Notes: generated by a model not told the origin, from the sequence alone. 64,000 nt of DNA from Pararoseomonas baculiformis (GCF_017813395.1 NZ_JAGIZB010000006.1:186001-250000); one strand, 5' to 3'; shown: positions 50,211 to 59,416, counted from the stretch's first letter. A program made the numbers and translations.

Positions 50211-51530
50211 ATGGCTCGCATCGACAGCCGCGGCCTGCCGATCTCGACCACCTCCGACCTCGCGGCCGAGCGGTACCGGGAGGGCGTCGACCTGATGCTC
50301 TCGACCTGGCCGGGCGCGGCCGAGGTGCTGGACCAGGCGATCGCGGCCGATCCGGACTTCGCCCTCGCCCATGCGGCGCGCGCGCGCCAACACGCCATGC
50401 ACTCGGAGCCCGCCCTCGCCAAGGCCCGCATCGCGGCGGCCGCCGAGCTCGTGGCCCGCCGGGGTACCGAGCGGGAGCGAAACCACGTCGAGATCCTCTC
50501 CCTCGTCATCAACGGTCACTCGGCGGAGGCGCTCGAGCGGGTGTTCGCCCATGCCAGCATGTGGCCGCGGGACGTGGTGATCCTATCCTTGCCGCTGGGC
50601 GCCTTCGGGCTGCTCGCCTTCTCCGGCCGGGCGGACCATGATCAGGCGCGCGTGGACCTGTGCGAACGCCATGCCGGGCACTTCGCGTCCGACGACTGGT
50701 GGTTCCTTACCTACCGGGGCTGGTCGCACGCGGAGAACGGCAACGTGGCCCATGGCCGCGACTTCACCCAGCGCGGCTTCGACCTCCGCCCCAAGAACGC
50801 CAACGCGGCGCATGCCCTGTCGCACGCCATGTACGAGGGCGGCGCCAATGACGAGGCCGACCGGCTGATCCAGGCCTGGCTGCCCACCTACGACCGCTCG
50901 GGCATCCTGCACGGTCACATCGCATGGCACGCGGCCCTCGCGGCGCTGGAGCACGGGGACACGGAACGGGCCCTCGCGATCTATGGGGAGCACGTCCAGC
51001 CTTCGGTCTCGGCCGGCAACGCCGTGAACGTCGTCAGCGACACCGCGTCCTTCCTGTGGCGGCTGCAGGCCTACGGCCATCAGGTGCCGGAGGGGCTGTG
51101 GCAGGCGGCAGCCACCTACGCGGCGCCGTCCTTTCCCGGCGCGGGCTTCGCCTTCGCGGACGTCCACATGGCCCTCCTCGCCGCGGCGACGGGGGACAAG
51201 GACGCGCTGGAGCGGCGCGTGTCCGCGCTGATGGGGATGATCGAGGCCGGAACGCTACCCGCCGGGCCGGTGGTGCCCGCCATCTGCCGCGCGGCACTCG
51301 CCTTCGCGGACGGAGACTATGCGGGGTGCGCCCGCATCCTGGAGCCGGTCGCGTCCGAGGTGGTGCGCGTCGGCGGCAGCGGCGCCCAGCGCGAGCTGGT
51401 GGAGGACATGCTGCTGCTCGCCCTGATGCGGAGCGGCGAGGCCGCCAAGGCCGGCAGCCTTCTGGACCGTCGTCTCCACCGTCGCCCGTCGCCGCGCGAC
51501 AAAGCCTGGCACGGCCTGCTGGCGGCCTGA
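50211..51530 (+). CDS. TTC38-like tetratricopeptide repeat protein
   Basis: A 439-residue soluble protein made of TPR-like helical repeats, resembling the TTC38 family: 'AIAADPDFALAHAARARQH', 'DDWWFLTYRGWSHAENGN', 'NAAHALSHAMYEGGA', 'ILHGHIAWHAALAALEHGD'. Function is unknown in bacteria. Start ATG 50211. It is intact although both flanking genes (AraC regulator and MFS transporter) are truncated. Confidence 0.85.
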   Translation: MARIDSRGLPISTTSDLAAERYREGVDLMLSTWPGAAEVLDQAIAADPDFALAHAARARQHAMHSEPALAKARIAAAAELVARRGTERERNHVEILSLVINGHSAEALERVFAHASMWPRDVVILSLPLGAFGLLAFSGRADHDQARVDLCERHAGHFASDDWWFLTYRGWSHAENGNVAHGRDFTQRGFDLRPKNANAAHALSHAMYEGGANDEADRLIQAWLPTYDRSGILHGHIAWHAALAALEHGDTERALAIYGEHVQPSVSAGNAVNVVSDTASFLWRLQAYGHQVPEGLWQAAATYAAPSFPGAGFAFADVHMALLAAATGDKDALERRVSALMGMIEAGTLPAGPVVPAICRAALAFADGDYAGCARILEPVASEVVRVGGSGAQRELVEDMLLLALMRSGEAAKAGSLLDRRLHRRPSPRDKAWHGLLAA

Positions 51531-51538
51531 GAACTCCC

Positions 51539-51820
51539 ATGTCCCAAGCCAACATCACCACTACCGCCGCCACCGCCGCGCCCGCGACCGCCTCCACTCA
51601 GGAACGGGGCAACGTCCTGCGGCTCGCGGTCGCCCAGGCGCTCGCGGGCGCGAACTCTACCGTCGTCTACGCGATGGGCGCGGTCGTCGGGAGGAGGATC
51701 TTTGCCCTCAGTTCCTATTCCTGCTCCAATCCGCCTCTCTCAAAATATTCTCCGGTGCAGGTGGGGGCGGCACTATGTGCCTTGTTTTGCCTGTGTCTGG
51801 GCGCGGAGTTCGATATTTAG
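51539..51820 (+). pseudogene. 5' end of an MFS transporter, truncated
   Basis: A 93-codon frame whose first about 55 codons ('NVLRLAVAQALAGANSTVVY', 'AMGAVVG') are the first helix of an MFS transporter. After 'VVGRR' (about 51700) similarity is lost and composition becomes more A/T-rich, so the transporter is cut off and joined to unrelated DNA. It follows the TTC38-like gene by 8 bp. Confidence 0.65.
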
Positions 51821-52142
51821 AGGGAGAAACGAGCGCAGTTTTCTCTCTCCGGAGAGGCATTCTTCTCCCGAGCTTCGGGCTTGTGTGATTTGGTCTACAA
51901 GAATCAGCTCTCCACATATGAACGGCTTTTTCGCCTTTCATGCCTGCGCTTTTGCAGTTCCTGCCGCTAGCCAGTCTCGCTGCCAAACCTCCCCTGACAC
52001 CCGGGCCTTGAACGGTGCTCGCACGGCTTTGCTCCATGCCTTTGCCGTGCGTTGCTGCGAGTGGTCCTCCTCCGCCCGGGTTGGGGAACTCCGCGACGGG
52101 AGAGCCGTTCTCGCGGGGTGCCGACGCCAGGAGGAGAGCCGC
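51821..52142. other. AT-richer junction DNA, no gene recognised
   Basis: 322 bp after the truncated MFS gene, more A/T-rich than the rest of the window up to about 51960. No coding signal, repeat or terminal inverted repeat was identified. It may be part of a foreign insertion that broke the transporter. Confidence 0.45.
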
Positions 52143-52361
52143 ATGCCACCCCGCTCAGCGCTGCCTCCGGACGTCAACGGGCCTGTCGATCCCTTCGACC
52201 TGTGGCTTCGTCGGAACCTGCATGATCGCTGGGACGGCGCCCTGGACGAGGAACTCCCGCGCGATCTCCTGCGGCTGGCCTGCGACAGCCGAGCCCAGTG
52301 GGACGAGATGAAGGAGCGCTGGAAGGCCGACCGCGGACCAGGGCCGTGGTCGGTGGACTGA
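52143..52361 (+). CDS. Small protein, possibly NepR-like anti-sigma factor
   Basis: A 72-residue soluble protein from ATG 52143 with GGAGG upstream. 'DLWLRRNLHDRWDGALDEEL' continuing 'PRDLLRL' has the two-helix pattern and Pro break of NepR-type anti-sigma factors of the general stress response, but the similarity is by eye and no PhyR or EcfG gene is adjacent. A frame upstream of this ATG is open but shows no family. Confidence 0.45.
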   Translation: MPPRSALPPDVNGPVDPFDLWLRRNLHDRWDGALDEELPRDLLRLACDSRAQWDEMKERWKADRGPGPWSVD

Positions 52362-52465
52362 GGCAGGCCCCTACCTTCATCCACACGGCCGGGCGTATGC
52401 GGGGGCATCGCCAAATCGTTCTGCCAGCGGTCGCGCTGGATCGAGCGACGCGCCGGCTTGTTCGT

Positions 52466-52627
52466 TCAAACCGCCGTTCGGGCGCACGTCTCCTGCCGCC
52501 GCGGGTGGCAGTGACCGTTCATGCTGTACGCCGACAGGAGGCGTTGGGCTCGTCTGGGCGACTTGAACCGCAGCATCTGCCGCTCTCTGCGCCGGGTCGA
52601 ACTTGCCAAAGCCCCGGCAGCATCTTG
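52466..52627 (-). pseudogene. IS6-type transposase C-terminal remnant
   Basis: A 53-codon frame ending at 52466 that reads 'STRRRERQMLRFKSPRRAQR' then 'LLSAYSMNGHCHPRRQE'. This resembles the extreme C-terminus of IS6-family transposases (RERxMRxFKSPxxAQRFLS). It is closed upstream by a stop codon at 52628-52630, and the DDE core is missing. Confidence 0.6.
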
Positions 52628-52727
52628 CTACAGAGTGGCTGACCAGATCGATCACAACAAAATGGTGCCGGCGTGAGGACGAGTTGCGCCGCGAAGCGTT
52701 GTGTCTGTCCCATCTGCAGAACGACTC

Positions 52728-53933
52728 ATGCCGACTCTTAACCCTCGGCTGCTCGATACGGGTAGCCCGCCCATCCCAGAGATCCAGGAATGGGGCGCCC
52801 GGTACGCCAGCAACGGGGGCACGCTGCTGAACATGTGCCAGGCCGTGCCATCACACGCGCCGGCGCCGGGCATGCTTGAACGTCTTGCTCGCGCAGCCGG
52901 CGATCCTCGGGCTGCGGCTTATGGGCCCATACTGGGTGAGCCAGACCTGCGCCGGGCCTATGCTACGGAACTTGGCCGTGTATACGGCGGGCTGGTCAAC
53001 GCGTCGCATGTCGCCATCACCGCGGGCTGCAACCAAGCCTATTTCGTGACCATGATGGCCCTGGCGCAGCGCGGCGACGCCGTCCTGGTACCCACACCCT
53101 GGTACTTCAATCACCAGATGACGTTGAACATGCTGGGCGTGGAGCCGCGCCCCCTCCCGTGCCGGGCAGAGCGCCGGTTCGTCCCGGATCCGGACGAGGC
53201 GGAGGCGCTGATCGACGATCGGGTGCGGGCAATCGTCCTCGTCACGCCCAACAACCCGACCGGCGCGATCTACCCACCCGAGGTCATCGCCCGCTTCCAT
53301 GCCCTGTGCCGGAAGCGCGGTATCTGGCTCGTGCTCGACGAGACCTACCGGGATTTCCTGCCACCAGGTAAGGAGCGGCCGCACGGGCTCCTCTCGGGCG
53401 ACGAGTGGCCGGAGAATCTCGTGCAGCTCTACAGCTTCTCGAAGTCGTTCGCGATTCCGGGCTACCGCCTCGGCGCCATAGGTGCCCCTGCATCGGCGAT
53501 GTCGGAACTCACCAAGGTGATGGACTGCGTGCAGATCTGCGCGGCGCGGGCCGGGCAGATCGCGCTGGCCTGGGGATTAGGGGCGCTCGACAGCTGGCGC
53601 CTGGCCAACCGTGCCGGGATGCAGGCCCGGCTGGAGGTCGTCCGCTCCGCGTTTTCCCGCCTGCCGGGCTGGGAGCTGCAGTCGCTCGGGGCCTACTTCG
53701 CCTATGTCCGCCACCCCTTCAAGAACACCTCTGCCTGGAAGGTGGCGGAGCGACTGGCCTCCGGACACGGTCTGATGTGCCTTCCAGGTCCTGCCTTCGC
53801 CGGCGAGGAGGCGCACCTCCGCATCGCCTTTGCCAACGTGGACGAGACCGGCATTGGAACCATGGAGGAGCGGCTTCGGGCAGCTTCCACGCGAACCGGG
53901 GTGTGCCCGCAGGAGGTTCCGCTCCCGGCCTGA
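52728..53933 (+). CDS. Class I/II PLP aminotransferase
   Basis: A fold-type I aminotransferase (401 aa) with the PLP-binding Lys in 'YSFSKSFAIPGYRLG', the Asn/Pro motif 'TPNNPTGAIYPP', 'VLDETYRDF', and Arg in the C-terminal 'HLRIAFAN'. The amino-acid substrate is unknown. ATG 52728 is preferred; GTG 52701 is an alternative. Its stop lies 19 bp from the convergent ATP-grasp gene; the upstream 366 bp hold the IS6 remnant. Confidence 0.88.
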   Translation: MPTLNPRLLDTGSPPIPEIQEWGARYASNGGTLLNMCQAVPSHAPAPGMLERLARAAGDPRAAAYGPILGEPDLRRAYATELGRVYGGLVNASHVAITAGCNQAYFVTMMALAQRGDAVLVPTPWYFNHQMTLNMLGVEPRPLPCRAERRFVPDPDEAEALIDDRVRAIVLVTPNNPTGAIYPPEVIARFHALCRKRGIWLVLDETYRDFLPPGKERPHGLLSGDEWPENLVQLYSFSKSFAIPGYRLGAIGAPASAMSELTKVMDCVQICAARAGQIALAWGLGALDSWRLANRAGMQARLEVVRSAFSRLPGWELQSLGAYFAYVRHPFKNTSAWKVAERLASGHGLMCLPGPAFAGEEAHLRIAFANVDETGIGTMEERLRAASTRTGVCPQEVPLPA

Positions 53934-53952
53934 AGCAGCGGAGGGCGCCCGG

Positions 53953-55224
53953 TCAGGCCAGCCAGCCGAGGGTGCGAAGCCGATCGCGCTCTCCCTGCAG
54001 GAAGCGGTCGCCGATATCGGTGCGCCAGCGCAGCTCCGGGACCACGACGTTGCGCGCCCGCGCGCGGGCGTCCTCCTGGGCGGCCTCGACTGTTTCGCCC
54101 GTGCCGGTCACGATCATCAAGTGTCCCGACCTGCGGTGGCCGAGCAGCTGGTCTCCCTCCAGCCGTACGTCCACGAAGTGGTAGCAATCCAACTCCGTTC
54201 CCTCGGGTACGCGTAGATAGAAGATGGGCGGGTCTTGCTCCGGTGAGGCCTCTGTAGAAGCGGGGAAGGGCGGCACGGTCAACACGATGGCAACGGACCA
54301 GCCCGGCAGGGTCGTGAAGCGGCCGTCATCTGCCGGGCGGGCCCCCGCGGCCATACGCGCCAGGAGATCAGCCCAGCCATCAGGCTGAAGAGCCGCGAGA
54401 ACCGCGAAGCCAGGATTACCGAAGCGGCATGTGAACTCGAGCGGCCAGACACCGCGCTCGTTGACGATCAGGTTGAGGTTCACGTAGCCGACATGCCCGG
54501 CGGCGGCGAAGCGCGAGGCAAGGCGGTCCAGGGTGGCCGTGAAGAGGAGCTCCGATCCTTCAAACGAGGCGAGAGTGCCCATCTCACCGGTCATCTCGCC
54601 CATTTCGCCGGGAAAGAAGCGCTTGTGCTCGAAGTCGATGCAGGCCGGGCGGAGGAAGCGGGTGCCGTCGAAGTAGGCGCCAACCCCGACCTCCACTCCC
54701 TCCAGCCGCTCCATCAGCATCACGCGGCCCTTGCCGGCACGGCTGAGCATAAAGGCGACATCCCGGCCCTGTGGATCTTCGCCGACATAGGTATTGATGC
54801 CGGCCTCGTCGTGCTTCAGCACGTAGCGGCCAGGATGCGAGCGCAGCCAATCCAAAGCCAGCGCGGCCGTGTCGAAGGAGGTGCTTTCGGCAACCGCAAG
54901 ACCCACATCCCGCAGCACCGCCTGCCCGAAGGCGCGGTCGTCTTCCAGCCGGTCGCCGAAGGCGCTGCCGCCGACCACGCGATAGCCCTGGGCGCGCAGG
55001 TCGTCCTGGATGGTCCCTCGCCCCACACGCTCGAAGAAGATGATGCCTTCCCGGCCGACCCACTCCAGTTCCGCCCGCCAGTCGCTGACACAATCGATCA
55101 GGCCCCCGAAAGCGCGCTGCTCAGGCGGGTCCTCCGCGACGACGCGGACCTCGTGCCCTTGTCGGCGGAGTGACAGGTAGATGTCGCCCAGGTAGGCACG
55201 TGGACCAACGCCGAGGATGCGCAT
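53953..55224 (-). CDS. PurD-like ATP-grasp ligase
   Basis: A 423-residue ATP-grasp protein of the phosphoribosylamine-glycine ligase type: Rossmann-like N-terminal part ('MRILGVGPRAYLGDIYLSLR'), 'GGSAFGDRLEDDRAF', ATP-grasp core ('RYVLKHDEAGINTYVG', 'GVEVGVGAYFDG', 'NLIVNERGVWPLEFTCRFGNP'). It lacks the GGREHAL motif of housekeeping PurD, so it is probably a paralogue with another amine/carboxylate substrate. Start ATG 55222-55224 has GGGAGAG upstream. Confidence 0.82.
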   Translation of the reverse strand: MRILGVGPRAYLGDIYLSLRRQGHEVRVVAEDPPEQRAFGGLIDCVSDWRAELEWVGREGIIFFERVGRGTIQDDLRAQGYRVVGGSAFGDRLEDDRAFGQAVLRDVGLAVAESTSFDTAALALDWLRSHPGRYVLKHDEAGINTYVGEDPQGRDVAFMLSRAGKGRVMLMERLEGVEVGVGAYFDGTRFLRPACIDFEHKRFFPGEMGEMTGEMGTLASFEGSELLFTATLDRLASRFAAAGHVGYVNLNLIVNERGVWPLEFTCRFGNPGFAVLAALQPDGWADLLARMAAGARPADDGRFTTLPGWSVAIVLTVPPFPASTEASPEQDPPIFYLRVPEGTELDCYHFVDVRLEGDQLLGHRRSGHLMIVTGTGETVEAAQEDARARARNVVVPELRWRTDIGDRFLQGERDRLRTLGWLA

Positions 55225-55583
55225 GCGTCGCTCTCTCCCGATTGGGACCGGCAGGATTTCCTGCCGAGAGAGGTCATCTGAGTGGCGGTGCCGTTTACTC
55301 AAGTCTGCGTCGAAGGGGCAGTCTCGATGGTTCTGTCCGTTCTGTCAGGTCTCGCGCCGGCCTTGTCAGGTTAGCGGCGCAGGAAGCAAGAGACCTTGAC
55401 CGAGCAGCGTCCCAGCCTCGCCGCAGGTCGGCCGCTGCCGGGCCGGCGTTCCTAGACAAAGTGCTCCAGCAGCCGGACTTGCGTCCCAAGTGGCAGCCTG
55501 CTGCGGCGACGAGAAGCCATGAACAAAGACAAGCCCCTATGAGCTTATCTATGCCAGCCCCTCTTCTTTTGGCAGTTTGAAGC
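55225..55583. other. Intergenic stretch without recognised gene
   Basis: 359 bp between the ATP-grasp start and family-1 copy 3. Frames here are short and gave no family signal. The promoter of the ATP-grasp gene should lie at its left end. Confidence 0.5.
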
Positions 55584-55747
55584 GGTTCGGCTGGTGGTGC
55601 GCCTCCGGTCCATGACCGGAGGCGACTGCAGGGGCAGGAGCAGGGGCAGAAACCCCGTGTTGCACCCTATCCGCGGCAGCCAGACGGGGTTCCAAGGGCC
55701 TCAGGCCCTTGGCGGGCGAGGTCCGGAGAGGGCAGAGCCCTCTCCGG
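55584..55747 (-). repeat. Family-1 multi-hairpin repeat, copy 3
   Basis: In minus-strand sense it begins 10 bp after the thrC stop with the 11-bp stem (55723-55747), followed by the CCAAGGGCC palindrome, the ACGGGGTT block and the GCCTCCGGTC stem with ATG loop (55601-55623). The middle has an extra GCAGGGGCAG unit relative to copy 2. Confidence 0.9.
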
Positions 55748-55757
55748 GAGGCGCGCA

Positions 55758-57161
55758 TCAAGCCACGTTGCGCCGGGCATGCGCCCGCACGGCGGACTGC
55801 ACCGCCGAAAGCTCGTTCGGCAGCACGGTGAAGCGTTCCTCGCGTTCGTACAGATCCGCCATATGCGGCGGCAGGGCCGGGCGGGTGCCGGTGGCCTGCT
55901 CCACCGCATCCGGGAATTTCGCCGGGTGGGCCGTGGCGGCGATGATGATGGGCGTGGCCTTCTCGTCCGGCGCATGGGCCAGGCTGGCGGCGGTGCCGGC
56001 GGCGGTGTGCGGATCGGCCAGGTAGCCCTGGGCGTGCAGGCGGCGCATCTCGGCGATCGTTTCCTCGTCTGAGACGGCCTGTCCCCGGAACAGGGCCTGG
56101 GCGTTGCGCCAGGCTTCCGCGGGGATGGGCATCGTGCCGGTCTCGCGGAAGGCGCGCATGGTGGCGGCGGTCTTCGCGCCGTCGCGGCCCAGCAGCTCGA
56201 AAAGCAGGCGCTCGAAGTTGGAGGAGACCTGGATGTCCATGCTGGGGGAGAGGCTGGGCACCACGGGCTGCGCGGACATGTCGTTGGCGGTGATCCAGCG
56301 CGCCAGGATGTCGTTGCGGTTGGAGCCGATGATCAGCGTGGAGACGGGCAGCCCCATGCGGCGCGCAGCCCAGGCGGCAAAGACATTGCCGAAATTGCCG
56401 GTGGGCACGGCGAAGGCCACCTCGCGCTCCGGCGCGCCGAGGGAAAGGGCGGCATAGACGTAGTAAGGGATCTGCGCCGCGATGCGCGCCCAGTTGATGG
56501 AGTTGACGGCGGAGAGGTTCATCTCCGCGCGGAAGGGCGCATCGTTGAACATGGCCTTCACCATGTCCTGGCAATTGTCGAAATCGCCCTGGATGGCGAT
56601 GTTCTTCACGTTGGGCGACAGCACCGTGGTCATCTGCCGGCGCTGCACGGCGCTGGTGCGGCCTTCCGGATGCAGGATGACGATGTCCAGGTTCTGCCGG
56701 TCCCGGCAGGCCTCGATGGCGGCGGAACCCGTATCGCCCGAGGTGGCGCCGACAATGGTGATGCGCTGCCCGCGCCGGGCCAGCACATGGTCGAACATGC
56801 GGCCCAGCAGCTGCAGGGCGAAGTCCTTGAAGGCCAGCGTCGGCCCGTGGAACAGCTCCAGCGCGAAGCGGCGCTCATCCAGTTGCACCAACGGGGCGAC
56901 GGCGGGGGTGGCGAAGCCGGAATAGGCGTCCCGGCACATGGAGAGCAGCACGCCCTCTTCGAAGCAGTCGCCCGTGAAGAGGGCGATGACCCGCGCGGCC
57001 ATGTCCGGATAGGGCAGGCCACGCAGGGCGCGCCAGTCCTCCGGCAGGAGGATGGGCCAGGTCTCCGGCAGGAACAGCCCGCCATCCTCGGCCAGCCCGG
57101 CCAGGAGAACGGATTCGAAGTCGCGGGGGGCGGCCTCGCCGCGGGTGGAGACGTAGCGCAT
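55758..57161 (-). CDS. thrC: Threonine synthase
   Basis: PLP enzyme converting O-phosphohomoserine to threonine (467 aa). The PLP Lys is Lys112 ('GPTLAFKDFALQ'), the phosphate loop is 'GATSGDTGSAA', and 'RYVSTRGEA' is the typical N-terminus. The family-1 repeat lies just beyond its stop and probably serves as its 3' end. It is divergent from the phosphatase gene. Confidence 0.97.
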   Translation of the reverse strand: MRYVSTRGEAAPRDFESVLLAGLAEDGGLFLPETWPILLPEDWRALRGLPYPDMAARVIALFTGDCFEEGVLLSMCRDAYSGFATPAVAPLVQLDERRFALELFHGPTLAFKDFALQLLGRMFDHVLARRGQRITIVGATSGDTGSAAIEACRDRQNLDIVILHPEGRTSAVQRRQMTTVLSPNVKNIAIQGDFDNCQDMVKAMFNDAPFRAEMNLSAVNSINWARIAAQIPYYVYAALSLGAPEREVAFAVPTGNFGNVFAAWAARRMGLPVSTLIIGSNRNDILARWITANDMSAQPVVPSLSPSMDIQVSSNFERLLFELLGRDGAKTAATMRAFRETGTMPIPAEAWRNAQALFRGQAVSDEETIAEMRRLHAQGYLADPHTAAGTAASLAHAPDEKATPIIIAATAHPAKFPDAVEQATGTRPALPPHMADLYEREERFTVLPNELSAVQSAVRAHARRNVA

Positions 57162-57260
57162 CAGGGGGGCTTAGCGGAAAGGGGCGGCCGCCGGAATGGC
57201 GGGTAGCGCATGGGGGCATCGTGACTGGATCGGGCGCGGGCAGGCGCGGGATGATGGGGC

Positions 57261-57905
57261 ATGAACCGGCGCGCCCTTCTTGCCCTTTCTCCCGCCCTTC
57301 TCCTGGCCCCTACGGCGGCGGCGGAGGCGCTTCGCCCCACCCGCCCCGGCACGCCGGAGGGTGATGCGCTGGTGGCGCGGTTGCGCCAGGGCGGGCTGGT
57401 GATGTTCCTGCGCCATGCCGATACGCGGGGCGAGCCCTGCGACCGGAGCTTCCGCGTGGGGGACCGGGCGGGGCAACGGAACATCTCCCCCGCGGGGCGG
57501 GACCAATCGGCGGCCATCGGGCGGCGCCTGGCGGAGCTGGGGATCCCGGTGGAGTTCCCGGTGCCCGCCGGCCCCGTGTTCCGCGCGCGGGACACGGCGG
57601 AGGCCGCCTTCGGCGCGGCGCGGGTGCGGGTGACGGATGAGCTTCTGGCCGATGACTTTGCCCATGGGCGGCTGGAGGAGGTGCTGGCCGGGCATCGCCG
57701 CCTGCTCTCGGCCCCCGTGGCGCCGGGGGTGAACCGGGTGCTGGTGGGGCACCGGACGCCGCTGATCATGGTGGCCGGGCCTGCCGTGGGCGGGCGGGCC
57801 TTCCCGGAGGGCGCCTTCGCGGTGGTGGAGCCGGGCGGGTCTTTCCGAGTACTGGGCATACTGGAACTGGCGCCGCTGCCGGGCGGTGGCTTTCACGGGT
57901 GCTGA
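57261..57905 (+). CDS. Secreted histidine phosphatase-family protein
   Basis: A 214-residue protein with a signal peptide ('RRALLALSPALLLAPTAAAEA') and the RHG-like motif 'FLRHADT' (Arg51-His52). A second His is in 'VLVGHRTPL', and 'ARDTAEAAF' is the Arg-bearing block. It is a branch-2-type periplasmic phosphatase of unknown substrate. Start ATG 57261. Confidence 0.88.
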   Translation: MNRRALLALSPALLLAPTAAAEALRPTRPGTPEGDALVARLRQGGLVMFLRHADTRGEPCDRSFRVGDRAGQRNISPAGRDQSAAIGRRLAELGIPVEFPVPAGPVFRARDTAEAAFGAARVRVTDELLADDFAHGRLEEVLAGHRRLLSAPVAPGVNRVLVGHRTPLIMVAGPAVGGRAFPEGAFAVVEPGGSFRVLGILELAPLPGGGFHGC

Positions 57906-57966
57906 GGGGTGATTCCGGCCCGGCCCGGATCGGCCTAGCCTGCCGGCTTCGGAGGAAGCATCGCCC

Positions 57967-58275
57967 ATGATCCATGTCGTCGCCGTCATCACGGCAAAGC
58001 CCGGCCAGCGGGAGAAGCTGCTGGAATTGTTCCGCGCCAACATGCCCGCCGTGCTGGCCGAGGAGGGCTGCATCGAATACGGGCCGGTGGTGGACTTGCC
58101 CGATTTCGGCCCGGTGCAGACGCCGATCGGTCCCGACACCTTCATGGTGATCGAGAAGTGGAGCTCGCCGGAAACGCTGAAGGCCCATGGAGCGGCGCCG
58201 CACATGGTGGCCTATGGCAAGGCAGCGCGCGAGTTCATCGCCAGCCGCACCATCCATGTGCTGACCGGCGCATGA
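57967..58275 (+). CDS. Antibiotic-biosynthesis-monooxygenase (ABM) domain protein
   Basis: A 102-residue dimeric ferredoxin-like fold protein: 'IHVVAVITAKPGQREKLLEL', 'EEGCIEYGPVVD', 'FMVIEKWSSPETLKAH' are typical of the YgiN/quinol-monooxygenase ABM family. It could act on quinones or another small aromatic. GGAGGA lies upstream of ATG 57967. It overlaps the CinA-type gene by 4 bp. Confidence 0.88.
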   Translation: MIHVVAVITAKPGQREKLLELFRANMPAVLAEEGCIEYGPVVDLPDFGPVQTPIGPDTFMVIEKWSSPETLKAHGAAPHMVAYGKAAREFIASRTIHVLTGA

Positions 58276-58775
58276 GCAGCGCGGCCCCGGCCGCGCGGGT
58301 CGCGGCCCCGGCTGCGCGGGTCGCAGCCCTGCTTGTGGCGCGGGGGCAGACCGTGGCGGTGGCCGAGACCTCGGCCGGCGGGCTGGTCTCGGCACGGTTG
58401 CTCGCGCTGCCCGGGGCCTCCGCCTATTTCCTCGGGGGCGGCGTGCTCTACACCGGCGCCGCGCGCATGGGGCTGCTCGGCATTACGCCCGGGGAGATGT
58501 CGGGGATGCGGCCCTCCACCGAGGCCTATGCGCTTCTCCTGGCGGAGCGGGTGCGGCAGCGCCTGGGAGCGGATTGGGGGCTGGCGGAAACCGGGGCCGC
58601 CGGCCCATCCGGCAACCGCTATGGTGACCCTGCCGGGCATGCCTGCTTCGCGGCCTGCGGGCCCGGAAGCAGGCATGCCCGCACGCTCAGGACCGGTGGC
58701 GCCGACCGGGAGGCGAATATGGAGGCCTTCGCGGAAGGGGCGTTGCTGCTGCTGGAGGAAGAGCTTCGAAGGTAG
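58272..58775 (+). CDS. CinA C-terminal (PncC-type) domain protein
   Basis: A 167-residue stand-alone CinA C-terminal domain: 'VAVAETSAGGLVSARLLALP' and 'ETGAAGPSG' are the family signatures. In other bacteria this domain deamidates nicotinamide mononucleotide. The N-terminal residues 6-18 contain a tandem AARVAAP-type duplication (PAARVAAPAARVAA) encoded by a 21-bp direct repeat. ATG 58272 overlaps the preceding stop. Confidence 0.85.
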   Translation: MSSAAPAARVAAPAARVAALLVARGQTVAVAETSAGGLVSARLLALPGASAYFLGGGVLYTGAARMGLLGITPGEMSGMRPSTEAYALLLAERVRQRLGADWGLAETGAAGPSGNRYGDPAGHACFAACGPGSRHARTLRTGGADREANMEAFAEGALLLLEEELRR

Positions 58776-58814
58776 GATACGCGGGCGGCGGGCCTGCCAC
58801 CGCCCGCCCGGAAC

Positions 58815-59210
58815 CTAGCGGGTCGCCTGTTCGAGATAGGCGATGAGGTTGGTCAGCTGCTCCTCGTTCCGAAGCCCAGGATAGACCATGCTGGTGCCCG
58901 GGACGACCGCCCTGGGATTGGCGAGATAGGGACGCAGGTTCTCCGCGGTCCAGGTCAGGCCTTCCTCGCCTTTCTGGCGCATGGCCGCCGAGTAGCGAAA
59001 GCCCTCGACCGATGCGGCCTTACGGCCGAAGACGCCGTGGAGATTTGGGCCGACGCCGTTCCGCCCGCCGGCCTCGACGGTGTGACAGGCACGGCACTGG
59101 CCGAAGACCCGCTGGCCTGCCTCGGCATCCTGCGCTCTCGCCGCGTCCGGCAGGGCGGCTCCAAGCAGGAGACCGAGGACCGGAAGGACCACGCCGATCT
59201 GTCGCTTCAT
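58815..59210 (-). CDS. Class I cytochrome c
   Basis: A 131-residue periplasmic mono-heme cytochrome c: signal peptide ('VVLPVLGLLLGAALPDAARA'), heme-binding Cys39-x-x-Cys42-His43 (CRACH), 'GVGPNLHGVFGRKA', and the axial Met in 'GTSMVYPGL'. It resembles cytochrome c550/c2 electron carriers. Start ATG 59208-59210. It is divergent from the secreted repeat protein. Confidence 0.95.
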   Translation of the reverse strand: MKRQIGVVLPVLGLLLGAALPDAARAQDAEAGQRVFGQCRACHTVEAGGRNGVGPNLHGVFGRKAASVEGFRYSAAMRQKGEEGLTWTAENLRPYLANPRAVVPGTSMVYPGLRNEEQLTNLIAYLEQATR

Positions 59211-59416
59211 CCCGATTCCTTTCTCATCCGGCGCGGCCAGCCAGCCGCCATTCCGTAGCCTGAACCAACGCGAGGCAGCCCTGTTGGATGCGGGCGGGAG
59301 AGCCGGAACGAGCCGCGCCGCCCGCGGCCCTGCCCTGCGGGACGGGCATCCTCTCAGAAACCCCGATCCCGGCCCGGTCGTTCAGTTCCACACTCGACAA
59401 GTCCCGGAGGATGCCC

